This document shows positions 42,706 through 52,486 of a DNA stretch of 64,000 nt, piece by piece. The position numbers were made by a program, and so were the translations under genes. The stretch's first letter is position 1, and every line of letters begins with the position of its first letter. This DNA comes from Hymenobacter sediminicola. GTDB taxonomy: Bacteria > Bacteroidota > Bacteroidia > Cytophagales > Hymenobacteraceae. Where the stretch lies: positions 4,041,501-4,105,500 of the forward strand of contig NZ_CP060202.1 in the NCBI RefSeq assembly GCF_014250515.1, written 5' to 3'. Under the pieces are notes generated by a model. The model searched no databases. It was not told the DNA's origin and saw only the letters and a list, made by a program, of their open reading frames with translations.

Positions 42706-43590
42706 TTGAAATTTTCACGTCATCATCTGGCCGCGCTGACGGCTTTTCTTATCTGGGGGTTCTTCCCGATTCCGCTGCGGATGCTGGGCGGCTATGCCAG
42801 CGGGCAGATTCTGTTTTTCCGGGTGCTGCTTTCTCTGGCGCTGCTGCTTCTGATTCATGGACTGGGGCGGCGCGGCGTAGTACGGGCCACGTGGCGGCAG
42901 TGGCAGGCGGCGCCGGCAGCTGAGCGGCGCGGCGTAGGCATCAGCACGGTGCTGGGCGGGGCGCTGCTGACCTCGAACTGGCTGCTCTTCATTTATGTGG
43001 TCAACCAGGTGAGCGTGCAGGCCGGCTCATTTGCCTACCTAATCTGCCCGATTCTGACGGCGCTGCTGGGCTTTTTGCTGCTGCGAGAAAAGCTGCGGCC
43101 CAACCAATGGGCGGCTATTGCGCTGAGTGCGCTGAGCTGTGCGCTACTAGGTGTGGGCGAACTACGGACCTTGCTCATGAGCCTGGTGGTAGCTTTCACG
43201 TATGCATTCTACCTCATCACGCAGCGCCGCCTGCAGGGCTACGACCGGCTGGTGCTGCTGACGGTGCAGCTGGGCCTGGCCGCGCTGATTATTCTGCCGC
43301 TGGCACCGCTGCTGGGCGCGCAGCCGCTGGAGGGCTTCGCCGATACACGGCTGCTGCTCGTGACGGCCGTGTTAAGCTCTGTGTTTACCGTGCTGCCGCT
43401 GTTTCTGAACCTGTATGCGCTGAACGTGCTGCCTTCGGGCACGGTCGGAATTCTAATGTACGTGAATCCAATTGTAAGCTTTGCGCTGGCATTTCTGTAT
43501 TTTGGAGAGGCCGCCACGGCGGTGCAAGGCGCGGCGTATGGCGTAATACTAGGATCGGTGGTGCTATATAATTTCCGTTCGCGCCAGTAA
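42706..43590 (+). CDS. EamA/RarD-like transporter
   Basis: About 294 residues with ten predicted membrane helices, DMT superfamily. The start MKFSRHHLAALTAFLIWGFFPI (TTG at 42706) is typical of RarD-type proteins; earlier in-frame TTGs (42661 to 42688) lie at or before the predicted transcription start. Helices alternate with short loops containing conserved RVLLSLALL, TSNWLLFIYVVNQ, LTALLGFLLLREKLRPNQW and NVLPSGTVGILMYVNPIVSF. The substrate is unknown; the RarD name comes from a chloramphenicol-associated locus and says little about function. Confidence 0.85.
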   Translation: MKFSRHHLAALTAFLIWGFFPIPLRMLGGYASGQILFFRVLLSLALLLLIHGLGRRGVVRATWRQWQAAPAAERRGVGISTVLGGALLTSNWLLFIYVVNQVSVQAGSFAYLICPILTALLGFLLLREKLRPNQWAAIALSALSCALLGVGELRTLLMSLVVAFTYAFYLITQRRLQGYDRLVLLTVQLGLAALIILPLAPLLGAQPLEGFADTRLLLVTAVLSSVFTVLPLFLNLYALNVLPSGTVGILMYVNPIVSFALAFLYFGEAATAVQGAAYGVILGSVVLYNFRSRQ

Positions 43591-43611
43591 AGCCGCGGGC
43601 CGTCCGAAGGC

Positions 43612-44031
43612 CTAATCAGCGGGCAGCTCGCGCTGAAAATGGGTTTTGAGCACTTGATTCACCTTGTCTTTGGTGAGAGGCTTGCTAAGCAGGCCAGCAA
43701 TCGGGAATTGCTCCAGACGGTGCATATCCTGCGGATGCAGCGACGTAGTGAGCATGACGATGATGACCAACTCCTTGTGCAGCGGAAGCTGCTGGTAGGC
43801 TTCCAGGAAATCGAAGCCATTCATGACGGGCATCTTGACATCCAGGAAAAGCAATACCGGGCACTGTGGTGTGTTTTCCTGACAGTTTGCGACCAACACG
43901 TCCAGCGCTTCCTGGCCATTGAGGGCTACCAGGAGTTGATCTGATACCTGCAGCTTTTCCAGAAGCCGTCGGTTGAGAAAGTTGGTTGCCTGGTCATCAT
44001 CAACCAGCAACAGACAGGGAAGCTTTTGCAT
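43612..44031 (-). CDS. Single-domain response regulator (CheY-like)
   Basis: 139 residues from the ATG at 44031 (MQKLPCLLLVDDDQATNFLNRRL). Receiver domain only: acidic pocket Asp11-13, phosphoacceptor Asp64 in LFLDVKMPVMNG, Thr in VMLTTSLHP and Lys in LLSKPLTKDKV. There is no DNA-binding output. It follows the PAS histidine kinase by 53 bases on the same strand, so the pair is a likely phosphotransfer unit. Output must go through another protein or a further phosphorelay. Confidence 0.9.
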   Translation of the reverse strand: MQKLPCLLLVDDDQATNFLNRRLLEKLQVSDQLLVALNGQEALDVLVANCQENTPQCPVLLFLDVKMPVMNGFDFLEAYQQLPLHKELVIIVMLTTSLHPQDMHRLEQFPIAGLLSKPLTKDKVNQVLKTHFQRELPAD

Positions 44032-44084
44032 AACAGTGTCGGAGTAAATCAACTACCCGAAAACGAGAAACAAACGGGGTGGAA

Positions 44085-46334
44085 CTAGCGCGGGAAATAC
44101 ACAAAGAAGGTAGAGCCGACATTTTCCTGGCTTTCGACGCTGATATAGCCGCCGACATTTTCCACCATCTTCTTCACCATGTACAGTCCCACGCCTGAGC
44201 CATCTACGTGCGTATGGAAACGCTGAAACATACCAAACAAGTTTTGCTGCTGCTGCTCGTTCAGGCCCAGGCCATTGTCCTGCACACTCAGCACCAAGTA
44301 GGCTTCGGTATGCTGGCAACGCACCCGGATACGGGGCGCACGGAGCGGGTGCTGATATTTGAGCGCATTGCTGAGTAGATTGTAGATAACGGAGCGCAGA
44401 TTTTTTTCTGAGAAGGAAACCATCGGGCACGACGTTACTGCTACTTCCAGCTGGGCCCCGGTTTCGCGAAGCAAGGGGGCCAGATCCAGGCGCACATCTT
44501 CTACCACCGTGGCCAGTTGTACCAGCGTGGCCGGCTGGGCATGCTCCTGCTGCAGCTTGCTGATGTCGGTGAGGTGCTCGATGGTGCGTTTGAAACGGTC
44601 TACGGAGCCGTGCATCAGGTCCAGAATGTAGGGTACGTCGCCTTGGCGGCTGGCGGCGGGTAGTTCGTCCAGCAGTGTGTGCAGCAACCCTTCAATATTG
44701 GTGATGGGCGCTTTCAGGTCGTGCGAGGCAGTGTAGATGAACGTGTCCAAGTCGACGTTGGTGCGGGAGAGGAGGTTGTTGGTATCGCCCAACTCTTCAT
44801 TGGTTACCTGCAGCTCCTCGTTGGTAGCCTGTAGTTCCTCGTTGATAACGGCCAGTTCCTCGTTGAGAGCTTGTACCTGCTGCCGGGCATGCACTTTCTC
44901 CGTCGAGTCGAGGATGAACGCCAGAATACCATGCGTTTGCCCTTCTTCGTCGATGAGCGGCTGATACACGAAATCCACAAAGCGCGGCTCGTTCTGGCCC
45001 GTGGCCGAGTTATAAAGCAACGCGGGCATTTCTACCCCTTCGAACGATTCGCCGGTGAGGTATACGTTGTCTAGCAAATCGACGAAGCCTTGCTCTACTA
45101 CTTCCGGCAACACGTCGGCTACGGTATGGCCTAACTGCGTCCGGCCGCTGGTCAGCGTCTGGTACTGGGCGTTGAAAAAGGTGAATCGATGGTCGGGCCC
45201 GGACAGGGTGGCAATAGCCGCCGGCGTCTGGCCCAGAATCTGTTGCAGCAGGCTTTTCTGCATCCGCAGCTGCTCACGCTGCTGGCGAGCTTCGTGCAAA
45301 GCGTTTTCTACCTGTTGCGTACGCTCCAGCACCCGCATTTCCAGTTGCTGATTGAGCTGCTGCAGCAACTGCTGGGTTTGCTGCAACTCAGCGTTGCTGC
45401 CAAGAAACTCTTCGTTTGAAGCGTGTAGCTCCTCGTTGGCAGCGGCTAGTTCCTCGTTCAGGGTCTGGATCTGCTGGCGGTTCTGCACCTGTGGCGTCAC
45501 ATCGTAGGCAAACACCAGGATACCGTCGATGCTGCCCTGCAGGCTGTGGCGAGCCTGGTAGATGAAGTTGTAGTAGCGTTTTTCGAGATTCTGCGGCGCG
45601 GCATTGGCATGGTCCAGCTGCACCAGCATTTCGTGGGCATAGAAGGTTTCGCCGGTCTGGTACACCTGGTCGAGCAGCCCGAATATTGGTTGGCCTTCCA
45701 GTTCCGGCATGGCCTCGGCAATGGGCATCCCAAGCAGTGGCCGCTCGCCTACCAAGGCCTGGTAAGGCGGGTTCACGAACTGAAATACATGCTGCGGCCC
45801 GTCGAAAATGCAGATCATGGCGGGGGCCTGCTCAAACACGCTGTAGAGCTGCTGGCGCTGCAATTCGGCTTCGGCGCGGGCAGCCTGCTCGCGCACTTTG
45901 CTTTCGTGCAGCGCGTTTTCTACTGCGCTACGCTCATGGTCGGCCGTGTCCGTGAAGCTGACAACCAGCAGCTCGCCGCTACGCTGGGCCGACAAGTGGA
46001 AGTAGTTGTCGAGTCCGTCGTAGTGGTAGTAGGCCTCATGGTAGCCCGCTTTTCCGGTTAGGAATGTATCCCGGTAGAAGGAGAAAATATGTGCTTCCTC
46101 CGCATTCGGATACAGAGTAAGAAAAGTAGTGGCCGGGTACTCCGGCTTCTGTAGCATGCGCTGGGCCGCCAGGTTGAGGCGTACATAGTCCAGGTCAATG
46201 ATTTCGCCGTTTCCCGCAGGCGAGTAAACGGGTCGAAACAGAATAATCCCGGTGAGCGAAACATCAAGGAGCGTCTGGAGTAGACCGTCGGAAGCAGATA
46301 ATTCGGCAGAAGGCGAAGCCGGAGTAGCGGGCAT
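44085..46334 (-). CDS. Multi-PAS cytoplasmic histidine kinase
   Basis: 749 residues from the ATG at 46334, preferred over a start further upstream because a -7-like TACCTTCG sits at 46364-46371 inside the longer frame. Three PAS-like domains (about 10-125, 150-290, 345-480; e.g. MICIFDGPQHVFQFVNPPYQAL, IATLSGPDHRFTFFNAQYQTL) are separated by coiled coils with repeated NEEL units. HisKA has His538 in ASHDLKAPI, HATPase the N-box NLLSNALKYQHP, DNGLGL and GSGVGLYMVKKMV. No transmembrane helix is clear, so it is probably cytosolic. It is paired with the CheY-like protein just downstream. Confidence 0.9.
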   Translation of the reverse strand: MPATPASPSAELSASDGLLQTLLDVSLTGIILFRPVYSPAGNGEIIDLDYVRLNLAAQRMLQKPEYPATTFLTLYPNAEEAHIFSFYRDTFLTGKAGYHEAYYHYDGLDNYFHLSAQRSGELLVVSFTDTADHERSAVENALHESKVREQAARAEAELQRQQLYSVFEQAPAMICIFDGPQHVFQFVNPPYQALVGERPLLGMPIAEAMPELEGQPIFGLLDQVYQTGETFYAHEMLVQLDHANAAPQNLEKRYYNFIYQARHSLQGSIDGILVFAYDVTPQVQNRQQIQTLNEELAAANEELHASNEEFLGSNAELQQTQQLLQQLNQQLEMRVLERTQQVENALHEARQQREQLRMQKSLLQQILGQTPAAIATLSGPDHRFTFFNAQYQTLTSGRTQLGHTVADVLPEVVEQGFVDLLDNVYLTGESFEGVEMPALLYNSATGQNEPRFVDFVYQPLIDEEGQTHGILAFILDSTEKVHARQQVQALNEELAVINEELQATNEELQVTNEELGDTNNLLSRTNVDLDTFIYTASHDLKAPITNIEGLLHTLLDELPAASRQGDVPYILDLMHGSVDRFKRTIEHLTDISKLQQEHAQPATLVQLATVVEDVRLDLAPLLRETGAQLEVAVTSCPMVSFSEKNLRSVIYNLLSNALKYQHPLRAPRIRVRCQHTEAYLVLSVQDNGLGLNEQQQQNLFGMFQRFHTHVDGSGVGLYMVKKMVENVGGYISVESQENVGSTFFVYFPR

Positions 46335-46769
46335 AAAATACAAGCGCGAGAAGACGGGAAGAGCGAAGGTAGCAGGTATAGGCAAGGCAAGCGCGACAAA
46401 CATCAACAGCTTTGCGGTAAGGAATACTCACAATGAGGAGGCAATGTTGCTACCCTCCCAAGCCGCACCTGTCTTGCCTCGAAAGTGGCCAGAGAACAGG
46501 CAAAAACGGCATAGCAACCTCTGCTTCGGCCTTGCAATGAAGCTTACTACACGCAAGCGGGCTTCTGCGCACTGGTTCGGGGTCTACAAACAGCTTCTCA
46601 AGCCTCCGATTGAAGCCCGTCTATGGCACCTGCCCGCTGCCCTTTGCCTGATTCTCAACCGTAAAAGTCGGCAACAGTTTCAGCGCCTATACGCTGCAGG
46701 CAGGAAGTGCGGCGGCGGTGCGGTTTCGTTGTTAACTTCGGGCAGTTTTTGGATCTATACTCCTGCTGA
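46335..46769. other. Intergenic region between divergent kinase and yfhO
   Basis: 435 bases. A plus-strand open frame runs through it but has no recognisable features and overlaps the kinase start. A TACCTTCG-like -7 for the kinase (minus strand, 46364-46371) and a TAACTTCG for the downstream gene (46733-46740) are weak. I see no terminator, tRNA or repeat. Confidence 0.55.
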
Positions 46770-49382
46770 ATGACGACCGTTTTTTCTGCGCCGGCCGTGG
46801 CGCCCGTTACCGTGCCACTATGGCGGCGGGTGCTGCCTCACCTGCTGGCTGTGCTGGTATTTCTGGCCTTAGCCGTGCTCTACTTCTCCCCCATCGTATT
46901 TGATGGCAAGACCCTGAGCCAGCACGACATCGTGCAGTTCAACGGCGGAGCGCATGAGGCGCAACTATATCGGGAGGCTACCGGCAAGGAGGCCCTGTGG
47001 ACCAATTCCATGTTTTCGGGAATGCCCACGTACCTCATCAGTACCCACTTTACCGGCGACCTGAGCATTTATCTGCAGAAAATCTTTACGCTGGGCCTGC
47101 CAGCAGTAGTGGCTAACCTGTTTCTGGCGTTGGTGTGCGGCTATGTGCTGTTCGTGGCGCTGGGCCTCTCGCCAGTGGTGAGCGGTGTGGGAGCCATTGC
47201 GCTGGGTTTCACCAGCTACAACCTCGTGATTCTGGCCGCCGGCCACAACACCAAGAGCCTGGCCCTGGCCTACGCGCCGGTGGTGCTGGCGGGCCTGATA
47301 GTAGCGTTCCGGCGCAATAAGTGGTTAGGTACGGGCCTGTTTGCGGTGGGCTTGGCCATGAATGTGCGCGCCAACCATCTGCAGATTACCTACTATCTGC
47401 TGCTGCTGGTGCTGGTGTGCGGCATTGTGGAGCTGATTGGAGCCGTGCGCGAAAACCGCCTGCCCGATTTTCTGGCCCGTACGGGTCTGCTGGCAGTAGC
47501 AGCGCTGCTAGCCGTAGGCGTAAGCTTTGGCCGTCTGTATACCACGATTGAATATGGCAAGTACAGCATCCGGGGCAAGTCGGAGCTGAAAACCCCACCC
47601 CCTACTGCCCCCGGCCAACAGGCTGCTACTCCCGCCGGCGACGATGGCGCGGGTGGTTCTGGCCTCGACCGGGACTACGCCTTCGGATGGAGCTACGGTG
47701 TGGGTGAGAGCATCACCTTATTGATTCCGAATTTCTACGGCGGCGCCTCGCAGAGCAAGCTCTCCGACGACTCCGAAACGGGCAAGGCGCTGGCCGCCAT
47801 GGGCCTGCCGCCCGTGCAGCTTTCCGACTACCTGGCCCACATGCCTACCTACTGGGGCGACCAGCCCATTACGAGCGGTCCGGTGTATGTGGGGGCTATT
47901 GTGTGCTTCCTGTTCGTGCTAGGCCTTTTCGTAGCCGACCGGCGCCTGCGCATCTGGTTGCTGGTAGGCACTATTCTATCTATTGTATTGGCCTGGGGTA
48001 AGAACTTCGAGAGCTTCAACTATTTGATGTTCGACTATTTCCCGGGCTACAACAAGTTCCGCTCGGTGAGTATGGCCTTGGTAATTGCGCAGCTGGCTAT
48101 GCCGCTGCTGGCCGTGCTGGCGTTGGCTCGTGTACTGCGTAGCCGCGCTACGGCCACTAGCGCTGCCGGAGCCAGTATGCACCCCAGCCTGGCCGCGCTG
48201 AGCGCCAAAACCACTACCGACGCACCCGAAACCGCCGACCTGAAGCGCAAGCTGCTGCTGGCACTTGGCATTACGGTGGGCGTGTGCCTGCTGGCTTTCT
48301 TGATAGGGCTGGGAGCTGATTTTGCCTCACCAATTGACGCACAGCTGCAGCAGCAGGGTTTCCCGCTGGATGCCTTGCGCCAAGACCGTGCCGCCATGCT
48401 GCGCGGTGACGTATTCCGCTCCATCGTATTTATTGTGCTGGCCGCCGGTGCGCTGTGGTTCTATCTGCAGCGCAAGCTGTCGGCGGTCATGGCGGCGGCG
48501 CTGGTGGGCGTACTCACGCTCGTGGATCTGTGGTCCGTGGATAAGCGCTACCTCAACGACGCCAACTTCCAGCGCGAAACCGTGGCCCAGCAATTTGTGC
48601 CCTCCGCCGCCGACCAGCAGATTCTGCAGGACAAGGACTTGAGCTACCGGGTGCTGAATGCGGCCAACCCCTTTAACGAGGCCAATACGTCGTATTTCCA
48701 CAAGAGCATCGGGGGGTATCATGGCGCCAAGCTGCGGCGCTACCAGGACCTGATTGACCGGCAGATTTCGCTGAACAACACGCAGGTGCTCAACATGCTG
48801 AACACTCGCTATGTGATAGTGCCCGCGCAAGCGCCCCAGCAGCAAGGCCAGCCCGGTCAGCCGGAACAGGTGCAGCGCAACCCAGGCGCGCTGGGCAATG
48901 CGTGGTTCGTGAACGACATCCAGAAAGTACAGACTCCTGATCAGGAAATTCAGGCGCTAACCGGCCTAAATGCCGCTACTACCGCCGTGGTGGACGCCAC
49001 CAAGTTCCCGCTGGCCAAAACCAGCTACGCGGCTCCTGGCTCCACCATTGCCCTTACCAACTACTCGCCCGACGCCCTGACGTACCGCGCCACCGCCACC
49101 GCCGATGCCTTTGTGGTGTTTTCGGAAATCTATTACGCCGATGGTTGGAACGCGTATCTGGATGGCAAGCTAGTACCGCACCTGCGGGCCAACTACGTGC
49201 TGCGCGCTATGCCGCTGCCAGCCGGCACGCACACCATCGAGTTCAAGTTTGAGCCCACTGAATACGCCATCGGAAATACAGTGTCTCTGGTGTCTTCGGT
49301 GCTGCTGATTCTGGTGCTGCTGGGGCTGCTGGTGTACACAGTGCGGCAGCCCGCTGAGCACAACGAGCCGGCTTTCGTGTAG
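46770..49382 (+). CDS. YfhO-family membrane protein
   Basis: 870 residues with about 12-14 hydrophobic segments. The N-terminal part carries the YfhO pattern: LAVLYFSPIVFDGKTLSQHDI, NSMFSGMPTYLIS, GLSPVVSGVGAIALGFTSYNLVILAAGHNTK. A periplasmic beta-rich tail follows (about 610-850: LSYRVLNAANPFNEANTSYFHKS, RYVIVPA, EIYYADGWNAYLDGK, YALRAMPLPAGTHTIEFKFEP), then a last membrane helix. The family is a GT-C-like fold linked in Firmicutes to glycosylation of cell-wall polymers; the activity here is unknown. Confidence 0.88.
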   Translation: MTTVFSAPAVAPVTVPLWRRVLPHLLAVLVFLALAVLYFSPIVFDGKTLSQHDIVQFNGGAHEAQLYREATGKEALWTNSMFSGMPTYLISTHFTGDLSIYLQKIFTLGLPAVVANLFLALVCGYVLFVALGLSPVVSGVGAIALGFTSYNLVILAAGHNTKSLALAYAPVVLAGLIVAFRRNKWLGTGLFAVGLAMNVRANHLQITYYLLLLVLVCGIVELIGAVRENRLPDFLARTGLLAVAALLAVGVSFGRLYTTIEYGKYSIRGKSELKTPPPTAPGQQAATPAGDDGAGGSGLDRDYAFGWSYGVGESITLLIPNFYGGASQSKLSDDSETGKALAAMGLPPVQLSDYLAHMPTYWGDQPITSGPVYVGAIVCFLFVLGLFVADRRLRIWLLVGTILSIVLAWGKNFESFNYLMFDYFPGYNKFRSVSMALVIAQLAMPLLAVLALARVLRSRATATSAAGASMHPSLAALSAKTTTDAPETADLKRKLLLALGITVGVCLLAFLIGLGADFASPIDAQLQQQGFPLDALRQDRAAMLRGDVFRSIVFIVLAAGALWFYLQRKLSAVMAAALVGVLTLVDLWSVDKRYLNDANFQRETVAQQFVPSAADQQILQDKDLSYRVLNAANPFNEANTSYFHKSIGGYHGAKLRRYQDLIDRQISLNNTQVLNMLNTRYVIVPAQAPQQQGQPGQPEQVQRNPGALGNAWFVNDIQKVQTPDQEIQALTGLNAATTAVVDATKFPLAKTSYAAPGSTIALTNYSPDALTYRATATADAFVVFSEIYYADGWNAYLDGKLVPHLRANYVLRAMPLPAGTHTIEFKFEPTEYAIGNTVSLVSSVLLILVLLGLLVYTVRQPAEHNEPAFV

Positions 49383-49471
49383 CGCTTTCAGCTTTGGCTG
49401 AGAAAGCGCCGGGGGCTGCAGGAATAGCGTCGCTCCTATATTCACTGGCCTACTACCAACGTTACAGTGCT

Positions 49472-50104
49472 ATGAAGTTGCTCCTATTCCTGCCATTGGT
49501 ATTTGCTGGTCTGACTGATGCTGCCGCGCAACACGCACCAACCACTGTGCTGCATCCCCAGCTAAGCAAAACGCTTGACAGCCTGGCTAGCGTCGACCAG
49601 TGGCCTATGCAGCGGCTGTTTAATCAGCAGCCCGACAGTGCCGGGCGGGATTTGGTGCAGGTCGAGAAAGAGAATTTCGCCCGGCACCAGCCCATACTGG
49701 AGAAAATTGTGCGCCAATACGGGTATCCTGGCTTTCGGCAGGTAGGCGAAAAAAGCTCCAACAACTTCTGGCTACTGGTGCAGCACGCTGACGCTTACCC
49801 CGAATTTCAGCGTAAGGTGCTCAAGCTGATGCTGCCTGAAGTAAAGCGTAAGAACGCTGCCGCTTCTAACTATGCCTACCTCACTGACCGTGTCGCCATC
49901 AACTCAGGCCAGCTAGAAGAATACGGCACTCAGGTTGAGTACAAAGGCCCTGGCCTGGGCAAAGCTGTGCCGAAGTCATTGCGCGACCCTGCCCATGTGA
50001 ATCAGCGCCGCGCTGCCATCGGCATGGAGCCGCTGGAAAACTACTTGGGCATGATGACCCAGATGCACATAGAAATGAACACGCCTAAGTCGCCGGTTGA
50101 GTAG
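49472..50104 (+). CDS. DUF6624-family secreted protein
   Basis: 210 residues from the ATG at 49472 (MKLLLFLPLVFAGLTDAAAQ), which gives a signal peptide; the frame is open upstream to 49394 but without one. The mature part has FWLLVQHADAYPEFQRKVL, NYAYLTDRVAINSGQLEEYGTQVEY and the C-terminal RRAAIGMEPLENYLGM, characteristic of DUF6624. No enzymatic role is established. It is 90 bases after the yfhO gene. Confidence 0.78.
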   Translation: MKLLLFLPLVFAGLTDAAAQHAPTTVLHPQLSKTLDSLASVDQWPMQRLFNQQPDSAGRDLVQVEKENFARHQPILEKIVRQYGYPGFRQVGEKSSNNFWLLVQHADAYPEFQRKVLKLMLPEVKRKNAAASNYAYLTDRVAINSGQLEEYGTQVEYKGPGLGKAVPKSLRDPAHVNQRRAAIGMEPLENYLGMMTQMHIEMNTPKSPVE

Positions 50105-50222
50105 GCTTATTTGTTTATTCTAGAAAGCGGCGACGCTTGATTGGCACTTTCTGAAAACAAGATTTGGGTAAGGGGGAGCCGCAGTTAGTGAGGGTTTTTC
50201 GTTGTCTGCCTTGCTGCCTCCC

Positions 50223-51155
50223 ATGATTCTGCAACCGCTACACGAACCTGAAGCCGCCCGCCGCAACATCCGGCTTCTGCTCCTACGCGACGACCTAGCG
50301 CACCCCGAGTTACCGGGCAACAAGTGGCGCAAGTTGAAATACAACCTCACGGAAGCCCGCCGGCTGGGCCACGATACGCTGCTGACGTTTGGGGGCGCGT
50401 TTTCCAACCACATTGCGGCCGTAGCGGCGGTCGGACGACTCACTGGGCTGCGTACCATCGGCATCATTCGGGGTGAAGAAACGCTGCCGCTCAATCCGAC
50501 GCTGGCGCGGGCCGTAGCCAACGGTATGACGCTGCGCTACCTCGACCGGGAAAGCTACCGCCACAAGCAGGAACCGGAATTTCTGGCTGAATTGCTCCGG
50601 GAAACAGGCCCAGCCTACGTTGTTCCCGAGGGTGGTTCCAATGCGCTGGCGCTGCCCGGCTGCGCGGAGTTGGTTTCGGAACTGGCTGCGGAAACCAACT
50701 TTAATTACCTGTGTGTGGCCTGCGGCACGGGCGGCACGCTGGCCGGATTGCTCACCGGCCTAGCCCCGAATCAGTACGCAGTGGGAGTGGCAGCGCTGAA
50801 AAACGGTGGTTTCCTGCGCACTGATGTGGATGCACTGACGCAGGCTGCTTCTGGACGCACCTTCTCCACTTACGACTTACGCACGGAATACCACCTAGGT
50901 GGCTATGCCCGCTTCTCGCCGGAACTGCTGCGCTTTATTCAGGAATTTCAGGCCCGCTATGGGGTGCTGCTGGACCCAGTTTACACCGGCAAGCTGCTGT
51001 TTGGGGTGCTGGACTTATTGCGGCAGGATTATTTCTCGGCGGGTTCTACGGTGGTGGCAGTGCATACCGGCGGCCTGCAGGGCTGGGCCGGGTTCCGGCA
51101 GCGGTTCGGGCACCGTAGCGTGTGGTGGCCGGAGGGCATTCTGCCCTCAGGATGA
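50223..51155 (+). CDS. PLP-dependent ACC deaminase / D-cysteine desulfhydrase homologue
   Basis: 310 residues. Start ATG at 50223 (MILQPLHEPEAARRNIRLLL); an in-frame TTG is further upstream. Fold type II PLP enzyme: the PLP Lys is Lys34 in PGNKWRKLKYN, followed by GGAFSNHIAAVAAVG, EGGSNALALPGCAEL, and VACGTGGTLAGLL for phosphate binding. The family contains ACC deaminases and D-cysteine desulfhydrases; the residues needed to choose between them cannot be decided by eye, and D-cysteine desulfhydrase is more common in bacteria. Confidence 0.86.
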   Translation: MILQPLHEPEAARRNIRLLLLRDDLAHPELPGNKWRKLKYNLTEARRLGHDTLLTFGGAFSNHIAAVAAVGRLTGLRTIGIIRGEETLPLNPTLARAVANGMTLRYLDRESYRHKQEPEFLAELLRETGPAYVVPEGGSNALALPGCAELVSELAAETNFNYLCVACGTGGTLAGLLTGLAPNQYAVGVAALKNGGFLRTDVDALTQAASGRTFSTYDLRTEYHLGGYARFSPELLRFIQEFQARYGVLLDPVYTGKLLFGVLDLLRQDYFSAGSTVVAVHTGGLQGWAGFRQRFGHRSVWWPEGILPSG

Positions 51156-51172
51156 CGGAAAGTTGAGGATTC

Positions 51173-52372
51173 TTACAACCGAAACCTGTTCTCTAATCGG
51201 CGCAGCCAGGGCTGGGCACCTAAGGCGGCCAGCAGAAACCAATGCGACAAAACCGGAGCCGAAAACCGGATATCCCAGTCTTCCACCGTCATCATCACGA
51301 CTACAGCTTGGAGCAGAATGACGGCGGCGGCGTACACGCGGGCGGGCCGCGCTACGGTGTGCCGGGCCAGTCCGCGCAGGGCTAGCCAGTAGATGGGCGC
51401 CAGCGTGGCGGCCAGCATCAGGCAGTGCAAGGCGGAGTAGTACGGCTTCGGAAAGCCCATGAAATATGTGAGCTTGAGGGCCGCCAGCTGCGCAAACCAC
51501 CGTGGGTTTTGCCCGATAAATGATAGCAGCCGCCACAGCGGCGGGGCGGCGGGGTCGGGCAGGTGCAGCGTGCCGCCATGGTGCAGATCAGCCTGCGGAT
51601 AGCCGAAGATGATAAGGCCCTGCTCGTAGGTTTCGATGAGCGTGAAAGTGCGCAGCAGCTCGTTGAGCACCACCCAGGCTAACGGCAGCAACACCAGGCC
51701 CACCAGAAGCCCGGCGCGCAGCCACTTCCGCTGCCCGTGAGCCCGCAGCCACGCCAGAGCCGCTACCCCCGCCGCCCCGAAGGCCACGAAACCGTTGGGC
51801 CGGATGGTGGCCGTAGCCAGCAACAGCAGCACCGCCAGCAGCACCCCGCGCCAGGTGCGCGCCCGTGCCACAGCCCATAGCGAAAACACGAGTAAGCTGG
51901 TAAACAACGACTCAGTGAGCAGAAACGGGTTGGCGCGCTGAATATCGGTCCAGCCGATGAACAATAGCGCCGCCAGCGCCGCCGTGAGCCAGTGCCCACC
52001 GCTCAGGCGCCGTGCCGTGTCGTACAGCGCCCGCGCCGCCAGCCCCGACAAGGCTACCTGCGCCAGCCCGATACCCCACCAGCCCAGCCGCAGCTTCAGA
52101 AACACGCTCATGAACAGCGGATAGCCCACGTAGCGCAGGTAGTGCCCGCCCTCAAACGTGCCGGTTTCGGCCAGCCGGGTGGCATATTCGAGGTACTGCT
52201 TACTGTCGCCACTGAAGCGCGGGCCCTGGTAGAGGCGCCAGCACCAGGCCTGCACCAGCAGCCATAAGCCCGCCAGCAGCCAACCGTGCCAGCGGCGCAG
52301 CCAGCTCCGCCCCAACTCCGCCGCTGGTGCAGGCACGGTATTCAGGTTGGCAGAAGGGGCTGGTTGGCTCAT
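51173..52372 (-). CDS. GT39-like membrane glycosyltransferase or related protein
   Basis: 399 residues, about nine hydrophobic segments. The N-terminal region has GDSKQYLEYATRLAETG and YLRYVGYPLFMSVFLKL, resembling the first periplasmic loop of GT39/ArnT-type proteins, where an acidic residue binds metal. IQRANPFLLTESLF and ATIRPNGFVAFGAAG fit the family as well. No acceptor can be inferred. Its -7 element ends five bases before the ATG, and it is divergent from the DUF4230 gene. Confidence 0.78.
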   Translation of the reverse strand: MSQPAPSANLNTVPAPAAELGRSWLRRWHGWLLAGLWLLVQAWCWRLYQGPRFSGDSKQYLEYATRLAETGTFEGGHYLRYVGYPLFMSVFLKLRLGWWGIGLAQVALSGLAARALYDTARRLSGGHWLTAALAALLFIGWTDIQRANPFLLTESLFTSLLVFSLWAVARARTWRGVLLAVLLLLATATIRPNGFVAFGAAGVAALAWLRAHGQRKWLRAGLLVGLVLLPLAWVVLNELLRTFTLIETYEQGLIIFGYPQADLHHGGTLHLPDPAAPPLWRLLSFIGQNPRWFAQLAALKLTYFMGFPKPYYSALHCLMLAATLAPIYWLALRGLARHTVARPARVYAAAVILLQAVVVMMTVEDWDIRFSAPVLSHWFLLAALGAQPWLRRLENRFRL

Positions 52373-52377
52373 CGGCG

Positions 52378-52385
52378 CAAAGCTA
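52378..52385 (-). promoter_or_regulatory. -7 element for the GT39-like gene, next to the start codon
   Basis: TAGCTTTG on the minus strand, perfect TAnnTTTG, five bases from the ATG at 52372. Predicted leader about 2 nt. Confidence 0.5.
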
Positions 52386-52486
52386 CGCTTAGGGTGCTAT
52401 ACCTAGCTTGCGCCTAGCGTGGCGCTTCGGCAGAACTTCCGGGCTTCGCGTATACGGTTGGGTTCTGCTCTCACTTCTCTCCCCGC

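Noticed and set aside
43107..43571. 154-codon frame inside the RarD-like gene
   Set aside because: Alternate frame with no hydrophobic helix; the membrane protein frame is clearly real.
46252..46773. 173-codon plus-strand frame in the kinase to yfhO gap
   Set aside because: Overlaps the kinase start and the yfhO start, has no signal or fold, and basic/Ser/Leu-rich composition; no recognisable features.
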